Shown: positions 5,822 to 13,482 of the stretch, piece by piece
Numbering within the stretch: the stretch's first letter is position 1
Layout: every line of letters begins with the position of its first letter
From: Candidatus Elarobacter sp.
Lineage (GTDB): Bacteria > Vulcanimicrobiota > Vulcanimicrobiia > Vulcanimicrobiales > Vulcanimicrobiaceae
Assembly (NCBI GenBank): GCA_030150085.1
Contig: JASLGJ010000143.1
Coordinates: 1-13,861 of the forward strand
DNA: 13,861 bases
Direction of reading: 5' to 3'
The notes under the pieces: model-generated
Databases searched by the model: none
What the model was told of the DNA's origin: nothing
What the model saw: the letters and a program-made list of their open reading frames with translations, nothing else
Translations under genes and position numbers: made by a program

Positions 5822-7000
5822 ATGGGTGTTGAACTGGATATCAGTTCGATTCATTTCGGCCCACCCGCAGCCGCCGCTCCGTCCGAGCCGGCCGGTTACC
5901 GCGGCGCCGCGCTGTCCGCGCGCGTCGCCGAGCTGGTCGCGGACGACGCCGAGCTGGCGGAGCGCTTTCGCGCGGTGTACCGCTGGGGCAGCCGGGTGCG
6001 CGTCTCGGAGTACCACCTGACCAACGCCTGCAACATCCGCTGCAAGGGCTGCTGGTTCTTCGAGTACGAGCACGACCAGGAGACGCACGAGGAGAAGAAC
6101 CTCGCTCGGCTCGAGGAGTTCGTGCTGCGCGAGCGCTCCGAGCGCAAGGTCAACGGCGCGCTGATCATCGGCGGGGAGCCGGCCCTGTTCCCCGACCGGC
6201 TGCGCGTGTTTCTGCGCCACATGAAGTACTGCACGATCTCGTCCAACGGTTTGAAGAAGGTGCCGTACGAGGGGTTCGAGCGGCTGACGATCGGGCTGTC
6301 GCTGTTCGGGGGCGGCGCGCTCGACGACGAGCTGCGCGCGATCAAGCCCGGCGGAACGCCCTTCACCGGCCTGTTCGAGCGCGCGCTGGACAACTACCGC
6401 GACGACCCGCGCGCGGGCTTCGTCTACGCCCTGACCGAGGACGGGATCGGCTACATCGAGGAGACGGTGCGCCGGATCCGCCAGGCCGGCCTGATCGTCA
6501 ACTTCAACTTCTACAGCAAGTACGGCACCGACGACCCGACCGCGCAGTCGCACCAGCGCGAGCTGCTGGCCGAGGCGCTGCGGGTGCAGGCGCTCTTCCC
6601 CGAGACCGTCGTCAGCCACCCGTACTTCATCCGGGCGATCGTCACCGGCGCGACCGAGTGGGGCCGCTTCGGCTACGACACCTGCCCCAGCATCAGCATC
6701 GACCACCCCGCGCACGCCGAGCGCCTGCGCAACGGCAACCCGTCGCTGCCGCTGTTCAACACCTACGCCGCCGACCTGAAGACGGTGAAGTTCTGCTGCA
6801 CGTCGGGGCATTGCAACGGCTGCCGCGACAGCCAAGCGGTGCTGAGCTGGCTGCTGGTGAGCCTGCACCGCTTCCTCGACACGCCCGCGACCCTGCGAAC
6901 CTGGGTCGAGGTGTCCGAGGCCTACTGGAGCCAGTTCGTGTGGTCGCCGTACAACCGGCGCAGCGCCGCCCCGCTCTCCACCGCCGCCGCCGCTTCGTGA
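5822..7000 (+). CDS. Radical SAM protein with C-terminal cysteine cluster
   Basis: The 392-residue product has the canonical radical SAM cluster motif CNIRCKGC (Cys70, Cys74, Cys77) in the context HLTNACNIRCKGCWFF, followed by the SAM-binding glycine motif IIGGEPALF (115-123). Such enzymes reductively cleave SAM to a 5'-deoxyadenosyl radical. Further cysteines near the end, Cys288 and the group FCCTSGHCNGC (Cys325, 326, 331, 334), look like ligands of an auxiliary Fe-S cluster, as in SPASM/Twitch-type enzymes, although the spacing is not the standard SPASM pattern. The ATG at 5822 is chosen because it follows the promoter at 5729-5758; the frame is open upstream but would run through that promoter. 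First gene of the plus operon, 22 bases before the diiron protein gene. Substrate unknown; no RiPP precursor peptide is evident nearby. Confidence 0.85.
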   Translation: MGVELDISSIHFGPPAAAAPSEPAGYRGAALSARVAELVADDAELAERFRAVYRWGSRVRVSEYHLTNACNIRCKGCWFFEYEHDQETHEEKNLARLEEFVLRERSERKVNGALIIGGEPALFPDRLRVFLRHMKYCTISSNGLKKVPYEGFERLTIGLSLFGGGALDDELRAIKPGGTPFTGLFERALDNYRDDPRAGFVYALTEDGIGYIEETVRRIRQAGLIVNFNFYSKYGTDDPTAQSHQRELLAEALRVQALFPETVVSHPYFIRAIVTGATEWGRFGYDTCPSISIDHPAHAERLRNGNPSLPLFNTYAADLKTVKFCCTSGHCNGCRDSQAVLSWLLVSLHRFLDTPATLRTWVEVSEAYWSQFVWSPYNRRSAAPLSTAAAAS

Positions 7001-7022
7001 AACGAGGGATTCGACAACCGCT

Positions 7023-7760
7023 ATGATGGTAGACCGAGACACGATTCCGGTCGTGCGCACGCCCGACGAGTTCTTCCGGATGCCCGAGGAGTACCAGCAG
7101 CTCGTCATCCACCTGCTGCGCCAGCACACCGAGGGCGAGCTGATCGGGGCCGACGACTACCTCTACGTGTTCTACCCGCTCGCCCCCAACGCGTTCGAGC
7201 GCAAGGTCTGCTGCGAGCGCGCGGCCGAGGAGCTCGACCACTACCTGCGCGGGGCGGAGGTGCTCGAGGCGATCGGCTACGACACCAGCGACTTCCTCAG
7301 CCGTAGCATCGCGCAGCGCAAGTACTACAAGACCGAGGGCGTCGAGGTGGTCGACACCTGGCTCAAGCGCGGGCTGTTCTCGTTCCTGGGCGAGACCGGG
7401 GTGCTGATGATGATCGAGGAGATGGCCCACAGCAGCTACGTGCCGCTGGCCAAGATGACGCGCCAGGTCATCATCGACGAGCACGTCCACGTCGCCAACG
7501 GGCACCGCATCGTCAAGGGCATCGTCGAGGAGGAGGGGGCCGAAGCGGTCCAGCCCGAGTTCGAGAAGGCCTGGGCGATGGCGCTCGACCTGTTCGGCAA
7601 GTCCGACTCGGAGCGCTCGCGGGCCTACCTGCGCTGGGGCCTGCGCCAGTACTCCAACGAGGACGCGCGCCAGCGCTTCATCACCGTCATGACGCCGCGC
7701 TGCGAGGCGCTGGGTTTGCGCATCCCGGCCGCCGACGCCATCACGCGCAAGTTCACGTAA
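7023..7760 (+). CDS. PaaA-like diiron oxygenase (phenylacetyl-CoA epoxidase catalytic subunit family)
   Basis: This 245-residue helical protein matches PaaA by recalled alignment: RQHTEGELIG (33-42) with the RQIGQHAHSEIVG region, EELDH (69-73) with DEAGH, IIDEHVHVANG (150-160) with CKEESFHQRQG, and NEDARQRFITVMTPRCEALG (212-231) with the closing NDELRQRF..TVPQVEMLG segment. Probable iron ligands are Glu39, Glu70/His73, Glu124 (LGETG) or a nearby acid, and Glu153/His156. PaaA epoxidises an aromatic acyl-CoA, with PaaC as structural partner and PaaE as reductase. None of PaaB, PaaC or PaaE is seen here, and the protein is shorter than PaaA (~310), lacking its C-terminal extension. The position of PaaA Lys68 reads as Arg66. 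Likely an O2-dependent oxidation of a pathway thioester; the downstream ferredoxin might supply electrons (inference). Confidence 0.82.
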   Translation: MMVDRDTIPVVRTPDEFFRMPEEYQQLVIHLLRQHTEGELIGADDYLYVFYPLAPNAFERKVCCERAAEELDHYLRGAEVLEAIGYDTSDFLSRSIAQRKYYKTEGVEVVDTWLKRGLFSFLGETGVLMMIEEMAHSSYVPLAKMTRQVIIDEHVHVANGHRIVKGIVEEEGAEAVQPEFEKAWAMALDLFGKSDSERSRAYLRWGLRQYSNEDARQRFITVMTPRCEALGLRIPAADAITRKFT

Positions 7761-7764
7761 GGCG

Positions 7765-8298
7765 ATGCAAGCCAGACCCTTCGAGGTGACGGAACGGATG
7801 CTGGCCGAGGCCCACAACCCCGACGCCGAGCACAGCGCGTTCATCGCTGAGCCGTTCAACCCGCGCGTGCGCGGGGTCGCCATCGTCCTGTCCGACCCCG
7901 AGCGCGAGCGGTGGGCCGCGTACTTCAACCGCCTGCCGGTGATGCAGCACCTGGGGGCCTACATCGACCTGGCCGATGCGAGCATGGTGCGCACCGTCGT
8001 GCCCAAGTTCGAGCCCTACCACCTGGGCGGGATGGGCGGCGCGTCGATGAACGGCGGCATGATCGCGGCCATGTTCGACTGCGCGCTGGGCGTGGCCGGC
8101 GCGCTCCAGTTCCCCGAGCAGCCGGCCGGGACGATCGACCTCTCGATCGAGATCGTGCGCCCGATCTGCTCGCCGCGCGTCGTCGTCTACTCCCGCACCA
8201 CCAAGAAGACCCGCCACGTCGCCTTCGTCGAAGCGATCGCCTTCGACGGCGACGACCGTTACTGTGCGAGCGCGAATGGCATCGTTGCCACGGCCTGA
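7765..8298 (+). CDS. Hotdog-fold thioesterase-like protein (PaaI family)
   Basis: The 177-residue product has the PaaI/YbgC-type hotdog layout. A central motif, HLGGMGGASMNGGMIAAMFD (86-105), starts the hotdog helix and is followed by ALGVAGAL, then beta strands IDLSIEIVRPI, RVVVYSRTT and RHVAFVEAIAFD. PaaI enzymes hydrolyse acyl-CoA or acyl-ACP thioesters. The usual HGG at the start of the helix is NGG here (Asn96-Gly97-Gly98), while the acidic Asp105 inside the helix is kept. The ATG follows the diiron gene stop by four bases, with only a weak AAGG upstream. In the pathway it could release a free acid from ACP or CoA or edit stalled intermediates (inference). A dehydratase or non-catalytic role cannot be excluded in this fold. 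Confidence 0.78.
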   Translation: MQARPFEVTERMLAEAHNPDAEHSAFIAEPFNPRVRGVAIVLSDPERERWAAYFNRLPVMQHLGAYIDLADASMVRTVVPKFEPYHLGGMGGASMNGGMIAAMFDCALGVAGALQFPEQPAGTIDLSIEIVRPICSPRVVVYSRTTKKTRHVAFVEAIAFDGDDRYCASANGIVATA

Positions 8299-9448
8299 GG
8301 CCCGCGCGGGACTGCGCCTGACCGGCGTGGTGCAGCACCTGCGCTTCCTGCTCTCCCTGGCCCTGATCTGGGGCACCCTGCTGCTCGACCTGCGCGGCGG
8401 CTGGTGGCTGGTCTCGGGCCTGGTGCTGACCTACGCCGTGATGCTGGTCGGCGACGCCGCGTTCGGCGACGAGAGCTACGACTCGTACGAGTACCGCGCG
8501 CAGACCGCGTTCGACCTCGTGCTGTACCTCGCCGCGCCCTCGCTGCTGTGCCTGATCGTGGTGTACGCCGCGCTGTTGGCGCCGGGCGATCTGCTGCTGC
8601 CGGTCAAGCACTGGCTGGCCGCGGGCGGAATCGACCTCTACGGCGCGGCGGCCCGCACGACGCCGCTGCAGGCCGTGCTGGGGGCGCTCGCGACGGGCCT
8701 CGTGATCTCGGTCTGCGGCTCGGCGGTCGGGCACGAGCTGGTGCACCGCACCACCAACCCGCTCGCGGTGCGGCTGGGGCGATTGCTGTTCGCCTACAGC
8801 CTCGACCCGGCGTTCTCGACCGACCACGTCCACGGCCACCACCTCAACGTCGCGACCTACGAGGACGCCACCTCGGGCCGGCGCGGCGAGCCGAGCTTCG
8901 CCTTCGTGCCGCGCGCGATCGGGCAGAGCCACGTCACGGCCTGGCGGCTCGAGGCGCGCCGGGCGCGCAACAACGGCCGCGCGCCGTTCCACCTCGGCAA
9001 CCCCTACCTGCAGAACGTGGCGCTGTGCCTGGCGCTGCTGGTGCTGGTCTGGGCCATCGGGGGCTGGTTCGCGGTCGCGATGCTCGTGCTGGCCGGGGTG
9101 TGGGCGCAGAGCAAGGTCGCGCTGCTGAACTACGTGCAGCACTACGGCCTGGTGCGGGTGCCGGGGACGCGCATCGAGGCCCGCCACTCCTGGAACAGCA
9201 ACCGCTGGATCAGCACCTCGATCCTGTTCAACCTCTACCTGCACTCCTCGCACCACGGCCGCCCCGACAAGAAGTTCCACGAGCTGCGGCCGAACCAAGC
9301 GGTGCCGCTGCTGCCGTACGGCACGCTGGTGATGGTCTTTCTGGCGATGACGCCGCACCTCTGGCAGCGCGTCATGGCCAAGCCGCTGGCCGACTGGGAC
9401 GAGCGCTTCGCGACCCCGGCGGAGCGGGCGCTGCTCGCCGAGCGCTGA
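8276..9448 (+). CDS. AlkB-type integral-membrane alkane/fatty-acyl hydroxylase
   Basis: The 390-residue membrane protein has all histidine boxes of the AlkB branch of the membrane desaturase/hydroxylase superfamily: HELVH (153-157), DHVHGHHLNVAT (183-194), NYVQHYGLVR (285-294, the AlkB signature NYxxHYGL), and LHSSHHGRP (322-330). The HSWNSNRW motif (304-311), typical of alkane hydroxylases, lies between the last two boxes. Hydrophobic segments at about 24-38, 43-60, 79-102, 131-150, 246-278 and 347-360 fit a six-helix topology. AlkB-family enzymes hydroxylate terminal or near-terminal C-H bonds with a diiron centre and external electron transfer. The ATG at 8276 overlaps the hotdog gene by 23 bases; an in-frame GTG at 8264 would add four residues. 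Its partner is probably the ferredoxin encoded next, with which it overlaps by one base. Substrate unknown; hydroxylation, epoxidation or desaturation are all possible. Confidence 0.88.
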   Translation: MASLPRPEARAGLRLTGVVQHLRFLLSLALIWGTLLLDLRGGWWLVSGLVLTYAVMLVGDAAFGDESYDSYEYRAQTAFDLVLYLAAPSLLCLIVVYAALLAPGDLLLPVKHWLAAGGIDLYGAAARTTPLQAVLGALATGLVISVCGSAVGHELVHRTTNPLAVRLGRLLFAYSLDPAFSTDHVHGHHLNVATYEDATSGRRGEPSFAFVPRAIGQSHVTAWRLEARRARNNGRAPFHLGNPYLQNVALCLALLVLVWAIGGWFAVAMLVLAGVWAQSKVALLNYVQHYGLVRVPGTRIEARHSWNSNRWISTSILFNLYLHSSHHGRPDKKFHELRPNQAVPLLPYGTLVMVFLAMTPHLWQRVMAKPLADWDERFATPAERALLAER

Positions 9449-9732
9449 TGGCACGCTCGTTCACGGTCACCGTTCGCGGGCTGGACGAGGTCGAGGAGCT
9501 GGCGGTCGCGGAGGGCGACACGATCCTGCAGGCCGGGTTCGACGCCGGCCTGCCGCTGCCGTTCGGCTGCGCGGCGGGAAGCTGCGGCTCGTGCCGCTGC
9601 GTGCTGGTCAGCGGGCGCATCCGGCCCCTGATCGACTTCGCCTACGTGCTGGAGCGGGCGGAGATCGACGCGGGCGCGATCCTGGCTTGCCAGAGCGTGC
9701 CGTGCAGCGACCTCGAGATCCGCTACGCATGA
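9448..9732 (+). CDS. Plant-type [2Fe-2S] ferredoxin
   Basis: The 94-residue product has the plant-type cluster motif: Cys41, Cys46 and Cys49 (CAAGSCGSC) and the distant Cys81 (LACQS). The beta-grasp N-terminus (FTVTVRGLDEVEEL) and the turn EGDTILQAGFDAGLPLPFGC also fit. Two extra cysteines, Cys51 and Cys86, are not expected ligands. The ATG overlaps the hydroxylase stop (TGATG), and its own TGA overlaps the P450 start (ATGA), so the three genes are probably translationally coupled. Likely electron carrier for the AlkB-type hydroxylase, the P450, or both, and perhaps for the diiron proteins. No ferredoxin reductase gene lies in the window. AlkB enzymes usually use rubredoxin; the xylene monooxygenase XylM/XylA pair is a precedent for [2Fe-2S] delivery to an AlkB relative. 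Confidence 0.93.
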   Translation: MARSFTVTVRGLDEVEELAVAEGDTILQAGFDAGLPLPFGCAAGSCGSCRCVLVSGRIRPLIDFAYVLERAEIDAGAILACQSVPCSDLEIRYA

Positions 9733-10955
9733 CGCCCTTCGACCCCGAAGCCGCGGCGCTGCGCGACGATCCCTACCCGGTGCTGGCGGAGTACCGCCGC
9801 GCCGAGCCGGTCCACTGGGGCCGGCCCAGCGTGCCGGGCGCGCCGGGCGCGTGGTACGTGTTCGGCTACCGCGACTGCGAGGCGCTGCTGGCCGACGCGC
9901 GCCTGGGCAAGGAAGTGTACCACCGCATCCCGCCCGAGCGCATGGCGCAGCTCCCGCCGGTGTACCGCGCGTACATCGAGCAGATCAAGAACGGGATCGT
10001 GGTGCGCGACCCGCCCGAGCACACCCGCCTGCGCGGGCTGCTGCAGGGCGCGTTCACGCGCGCCCGCGTGCTCGGCCTGCGCTCGGCGATCGAGACCATC
10101 GCCGAGGGGCTGCTCGACGACATGGAGCGCAAGGGCGGCGAGGCCGACGTGATGGAGGACTACGCCGAGGCGCTGCCGGTGTACGTGATCGCCGACCTGA
10201 TCGGCGTGCCGCGCGCCGACCGCCGCCAGGTCAAGCAGTGGTCGGCCACGATCACCCGCTCGGTCTCGGGCAGCGGCACCAACCTCCAGGTCTACGCCGA
10301 CTCCACCGCGGCCTCGCTGGCCTTCGGCGAGTACATCGGGGCGCTGGCCGAGCAGCGCCGCTCCGCGCCGCGCGACGACCTGCTCTCCGCGCTGCTGGCG
10401 GCGGAGTCCGGCGGCGACCGGCTGACCATGCCCGAGCTGATCAGCCAGTGCCGCACGCTGCTGATCGGCGGCCACGAGACCACGACCAACCTGATCGGGA
10501 GCGGCTTCGACCTGCTGCAGCGCCACCGCGACGCGCTCGAGGAGCTGGGCGACGACGAGACGGCCTGGAACGCGGCCACGACCGAGATCCTGCGCTACGA
10601 GAGCCCGGTGCAGTTCACGTTCCGGCTGGCCTACGAGCCGCTCGAGGTCGGCGGGCGGGCGATCGCGCCGGGCGAGCGGCTGATGCTGATGCTCGGCTCG
10701 GCCAACCGCGACGAGACGGTGTTCGCCGAGCCCGAGCGCTTCAAGGTGCGCGGCTCGGGCGGCAAGCCGCTCCACTTCGGGCGCGGCCCGCACTACTGCA
10801 TCGGGGCGAACCTGGCCCAGCTCGAAGCGTACCTCGCGCTCTCCAAGCTGTTCCGCCGCTTTCCGCGCATCGCGCCCCGCGTGCCGCGCTTCGCCTGGCG
10901 CGACAACCCGCAGTTCCGCGGGTTCGCCAGCGCCCCGGTCTCGCTGGCGGCCTGA
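9729..10955 (+). CDS. Cytochrome P450, soluble bacterial type
   Basis: The 408-residue protein has every P450 hallmark: the I-helix GGHETT (247-252), with the acid-threonine pair for O2 activation; ExxR in EILR (286-289); and the heme loop FGRGPHYCIG (350-359) with Cys357 as thiolate ligand. VRDPPEHTRLR (92-102) is the usual C-helix region. No membrane anchor is present, and the length matches soluble bacterial families such as CYP107-like enzymes, though I cannot assign a CYP family by eye. The start ATG overlaps the ferredoxin TGA, implying that ferredoxin as redox partner. It would hydroxylate, epoxidise or otherwise oxidise the pathway product. The MATE gene starts one base after its stop. 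Confidence 0.95.
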   Translation: MTPFDPEAAALRDDPYPVLAEYRRAEPVHWGRPSVPGAPGAWYVFGYRDCEALLADARLGKEVYHRIPPERMAQLPPVYRAYIEQIKNGIVVRDPPEHTRLRGLLQGAFTRARVLGLRSAIETIAEGLLDDMERKGGEADVMEDYAEALPVYVIADLIGVPRADRRQVKQWSATITRSVSGSGTNLQVYADSTAASLAFGEYIGALAEQRRSAPRDDLLSALLAAESGGDRLTMPELISQCRTLLIGGHETTTNLIGSGFDLLQRHRDALEELGDDETAWNAATTEILRYESPVQFTFRLAYEPLEVGGRAIAPGERLMLMLGSANRDETVFAEPERFKVRGSGGKPLHFGRGPHYCIGANLAQLEAYLALSKLFRRFPRIAPRVPRFAWRDNPQFRGFASAPVSLAA

Positions 10956-10956
10956 C

Positions 10957-12321
10957 GTGGCGGCGCGCAGCGAGCGCATCCGGCGCATCCTCGCCGATCC
11001 GGTCTGGCTCGCGCTCGCCACGCTCGCCCTGCCGGCGCTGCTGGTCACCTCGGCGCAGACGTCGACCCAGTTCACCGACACCTGGCTCGCGGCGCGCTTC
11101 GGCACGCCCGCGCTGGCCGCGGTCGCGCTGGTCGTGCCGCTGCTCTCGCTGATGCAGCTGGTCTCGGCGGGCGGGATGGGCGGCGCGATCGCGCAGGCGG
11201 TCGGGCGCGCGCTGGGCGCGGGCGACACGGCGCGCGCGACCGCGCTGGTGCACCACGCGCTGGCGATCGCGCTGGGCTGCGGGCTGCTCTCCTGCGCGCT
11301 GGCGATCGGCTTGGGACCGCAGCTGCTGGCCCTGCTCGGCGCGCGCCCCGAGACGGTCGGCCTGGCGATGCCCTACCTGACCGTGCTGTTCGCGGTCGCG
11401 CCGCTGATCTGGCTGCTCAACGGCCTGTCGAGCGTGCTGCGCGGGGCGGGCAACGTGGTCGTCACGACCGGCGTGCTGGTCCCGGTCTACGCGCTGCAAG
11501 CGGGCCTGGCGCTGCTGCTGACGCGCGGCGTGCCGAGCCTGGGCGTGCTCTCGCTGGCGCTCGCGCAGGGCGCGAGCGCGCTGTTCGGGATCGTCTGCTA
11601 CGCCGCGTACCTGTGGTCGGCGCGCAGCCCGTTCGCGCTCCGCGCGACGCCCTGGAAGCTGGAGCGCGGCGGCTTCGCCGAGATCCTGTCGGTCGGCATC
11701 CTGTCGTCGGCGGCCTCGTTCCAGACCGGGCTGACCCTGATCGTCGTCGCGGTCTGGGTGGGGCGCTACGGCACCGTCGCGATCGCCGGCTACGGGGTCG
11801 CGTTCCGGCTGGAGTTCTTCCTGCTGGTCGGGCTGTCGAGCCTGGGCTCGGCCTTGGTGACCGTGCTCTCGGTCAACCTGGGCGCGCGCAAGTACGAGCG
11901 GGCGGAGCGCGCGGCGGGCTACGGGCTGCTCGCCGGCGGGCTGGTCTTCGCGCTGGCCGGCACGCTCGCGATGCTCCGCCCCGACTGGTGGACGAGCCTG
12001 TTCGGGGTGAGCGGGCCGGTCGCCGAGCAGGCCGCGCTCTACCTCACCACGGTGACGAAGGCCTACCCGATCCTCGGGCTGGGACTGGTCTGCTACTTCA
12101 TCGGCCAGGGCGTCGGCAAGCCGCTGTGGTTCATGCTCGCGGGCAGCGTGCGGGTGGCGATCCTGCTCGTCGCGGGCGCGCAGCTCACGTCCGAGGTCGA
12201 GGACCTCTACACGGTGGTGACCTACGCGGCGCTGGCGTTCGGGGCCAGCGCGCTGCTCGCGCTGGCCGTCACCCGGCGCCGGCTGGTCGCGGTGCGCGCG
12301 GCCGCGGCGGCGCGCACGTGA
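10957..12321 (+). CDS. MATE-family efflux transporter
   Basis: A 454-residue polytopic membrane protein with about twelve hydrophobic helices in two pseudo-repeats. The first repeat starts LALPALLVTSAQTSTQFTDT (23-42), the usual MATE opening with a helix-1 break and conserved TDT. It is followed by AALAAVAL-like and GGMGGAIAQAVGRALGAGD segments, typical of the family. The second half repeats the pattern (GFAEILSVGILSSAASFQTG, then LGARKYERAERA). MATE proteins are H+- or Na+-driven drug/multidrug antiporters. The GTG start lies one base after the P450 stop, within the operon, so export of, or self-protection from, the pathway product is likely (inference). A lipid-flippase role, as in the related MVF/Wzx proteins, is less likely given the motifs. 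Confidence 0.9.
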   Translation: MAARSERIRRILADPVWLALATLALPALLVTSAQTSTQFTDTWLAARFGTPALAAVALVVPLLSLMQLVSAGGMGGAIAQAVGRALGAGDTARATALVHHALAIALGCGLLSCALAIGLGPQLLALLGARPETVGLAMPYLTVLFAVAPLIWLLNGLSSVLRGAGNVVVTTGVLVPVYALQAGLALLLTRGVPSLGVLSLALAQGASALFGIVCYAAYLWSARSPFALRATPWKLERGGFAEILSVGILSSAASFQTGLTLIVVAVWVGRYGTVAIAGYGVAFRLEFFLLVGLSSLGSALVTVLSVNLGARKYERAERAAGYGLLAGGLVFALAGTLAMLRPDWWTSLFGVSGPVAEQAALYLTTVTKAYPILGLGLVCYFIGQGVGKPLWFMLAGSVRVAILLVAGAQLTSEVEDLYTVVTYAALAFGASALLALAVTRRRLVAVRAAAAART

Positions 12322-12328
12322 GGCCGGC

Positions 12329-13480
12329 GTGACCGCGAACGACGTCCTCCCCGCGGCCGATCCGGCGTTTCGCGCGCTGGTGCGGGCGTTCGTCGACGAG
12401 CACCTGCCGGCCGACCTGCGCGACCGCGAGATCCGCGGCGAGGCGCTGAGCGCGGACGACTACCGGCGCTGGCACCGCATCGTCGCGCGGCGCGGCTGGG
12501 CCGCGGCGTCGTGGCCGGTCGAGCACGGCGGGCCGGGCTGGACGCCGCTGCAGCAGCACGTCTTCGACGAGGAGTGCTGGGACGCCGGCGCGCCGACGCT
12601 GCTCCCCTTCGGCCTGCGCATGATCGGCCCGGTCCTGATCGCGCACGGCACGCCCGCGCAGCAGGCCCGCTTCCTGCCGCGCATCCGGGCGGGCGACGAC
12701 TTCTGGTGCCAGGGCTACTCCGAGCCCGATGCGGGCTCGGATCTCGCTTCGCTGCGCACCCGCGCCCGGCGCGCGCCGGGCGGCTTCGTGCTGGACGGGC
12801 AGAAGACGTGGACCACGCTGGGCGGCTACGCCGACTGGATGTTCTGCCTGGCGCGCGTGGCCGAGAGCGCGGACGACGCGGGACGCGTGTCGCTGCTGCT
12901 CGTCGACCTGCGCGCGCCGGGCGTGACGGTGCGCCCGATCGCGATGATCGACGGCAGCACGCACGAGATCGCCGAGGTGTTCTTCGCGGGCGTGTTCGTG
13001 CCCGACGGCAACCTCGTCGGCAGGGTCGGCAAGGGGCTGTCGTACGCGCGCGAGATCCTGGCCCGCGAGCGGACCGAGATGGCGATGGTCGGGCGCTCGA
13101 AGCGCTTGTTCAAGCTGCTCGTCGCGGCGTGCGCGCGGCCCGGCGCCGACGGCCGCGTGCCGCTGGCGGACGCGCGCTTCCGGGGGCGGGTCGCGGAAGC
13201 CGAGATCGAGCTGCGCGCGCTCGACGCGCTGCTGCTGCGCACGCTGGCCGACGGCGCGCCCCAGCGCGGCCCGCTGGTCTCGCTGCTCAAGCTCAAGGGG
13301 GCCGAGGTGCAGCAGCAGCTCGCCGAGCTCGCGCTCGACGGCGCGGGCGCGGACCTGCTCGGGCGCGGCGGCGCGGAGCGCGCGCTGGAGCGCTACCTCA
13401 ACCTGCGCAAGACGACCATCTACGGCGGGGCGACGGAGATCCACAAGAACCTCGTCGCCCAGCTCCACCTGGAGCTCTAG
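12329..13480 (+). CDS. Acyl-CoA dehydrogenase (FadE-type, large-subunit-like)
   Basis: The 383-residue flavoprotein has the acyl-CoA dehydrogenase fold: an N-terminal helical domain, the FAD/substrate strand CQGYSEPDAGSDLASL (127-142), the mid-domain DGQKTWTT (156-163), and the C-terminal IYGGATEIHKN (364-374). It would introduce an alpha,beta double bond into an acyl thioester, passing electrons to ETF. The position of the MCAD catalytic glutamate (YEG) reads Gly-Gly here; Glu247 in LARERTE (244-250) matches the alternative, isovaleryl-CoA dehydrogenase-type location. The GTG start is seven bases after the MATE stop. A second dehydrogenase follows two bases later. Such tandem pairs (as in PimC/PimD and actinobacterial FadE pairs) often form heteromers with one active subunit, so this is probably the large or active partner (inference). 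Confidence 0.9.
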   Translation: MTANDVLPAADPAFRALVRAFVDEHLPADLRDREIRGEALSADDYRRWHRIVARRGWAAASWPVEHGGPGWTPLQQHVFDEECWDAGAPTLLPFGLRMIGPVLIAHGTPAQQARFLPRIRAGDDFWCQGYSEPDAGSDLASLRTRARRAPGGFVLDGQKTWTTLGGYADWMFCLARVAESADDAGRVSLLLVDLRAPGVTVRPIAMIDGSTHEIAEVFFAGVFVPDGNLVGRVGKGLSYAREILARERTEMAMVGRSKRLFKLLVAACARPGADGRVPLADARFRGRVAEAEIELRALDALLLRTLADGAPQRGPLVSLLKLKGAEVQQQLAELALDGAGADLLGRGGAERALERYLNLRKTTIYGGATEIHKNLVAQLHLEL

Positions 13481-13482
13481 CG

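Noticed and set aside
8264..8275. Upstream GTG start for the AlkB-type hydroxylase
   Set aside because: It only adds four residues (MRAR) inside the hotdog gene and has no better ribosome-binding site than the ATG at 8276.
5819..9454. Long minus-strand frames opposite the radical SAM, diiron, hotdog and hydroxylase genes (e.g. 5819-7129, 7925-9454)
   Set aside because: No recognisable motifs and no plausible operon structure; the plus-strand genes account for the sequence.
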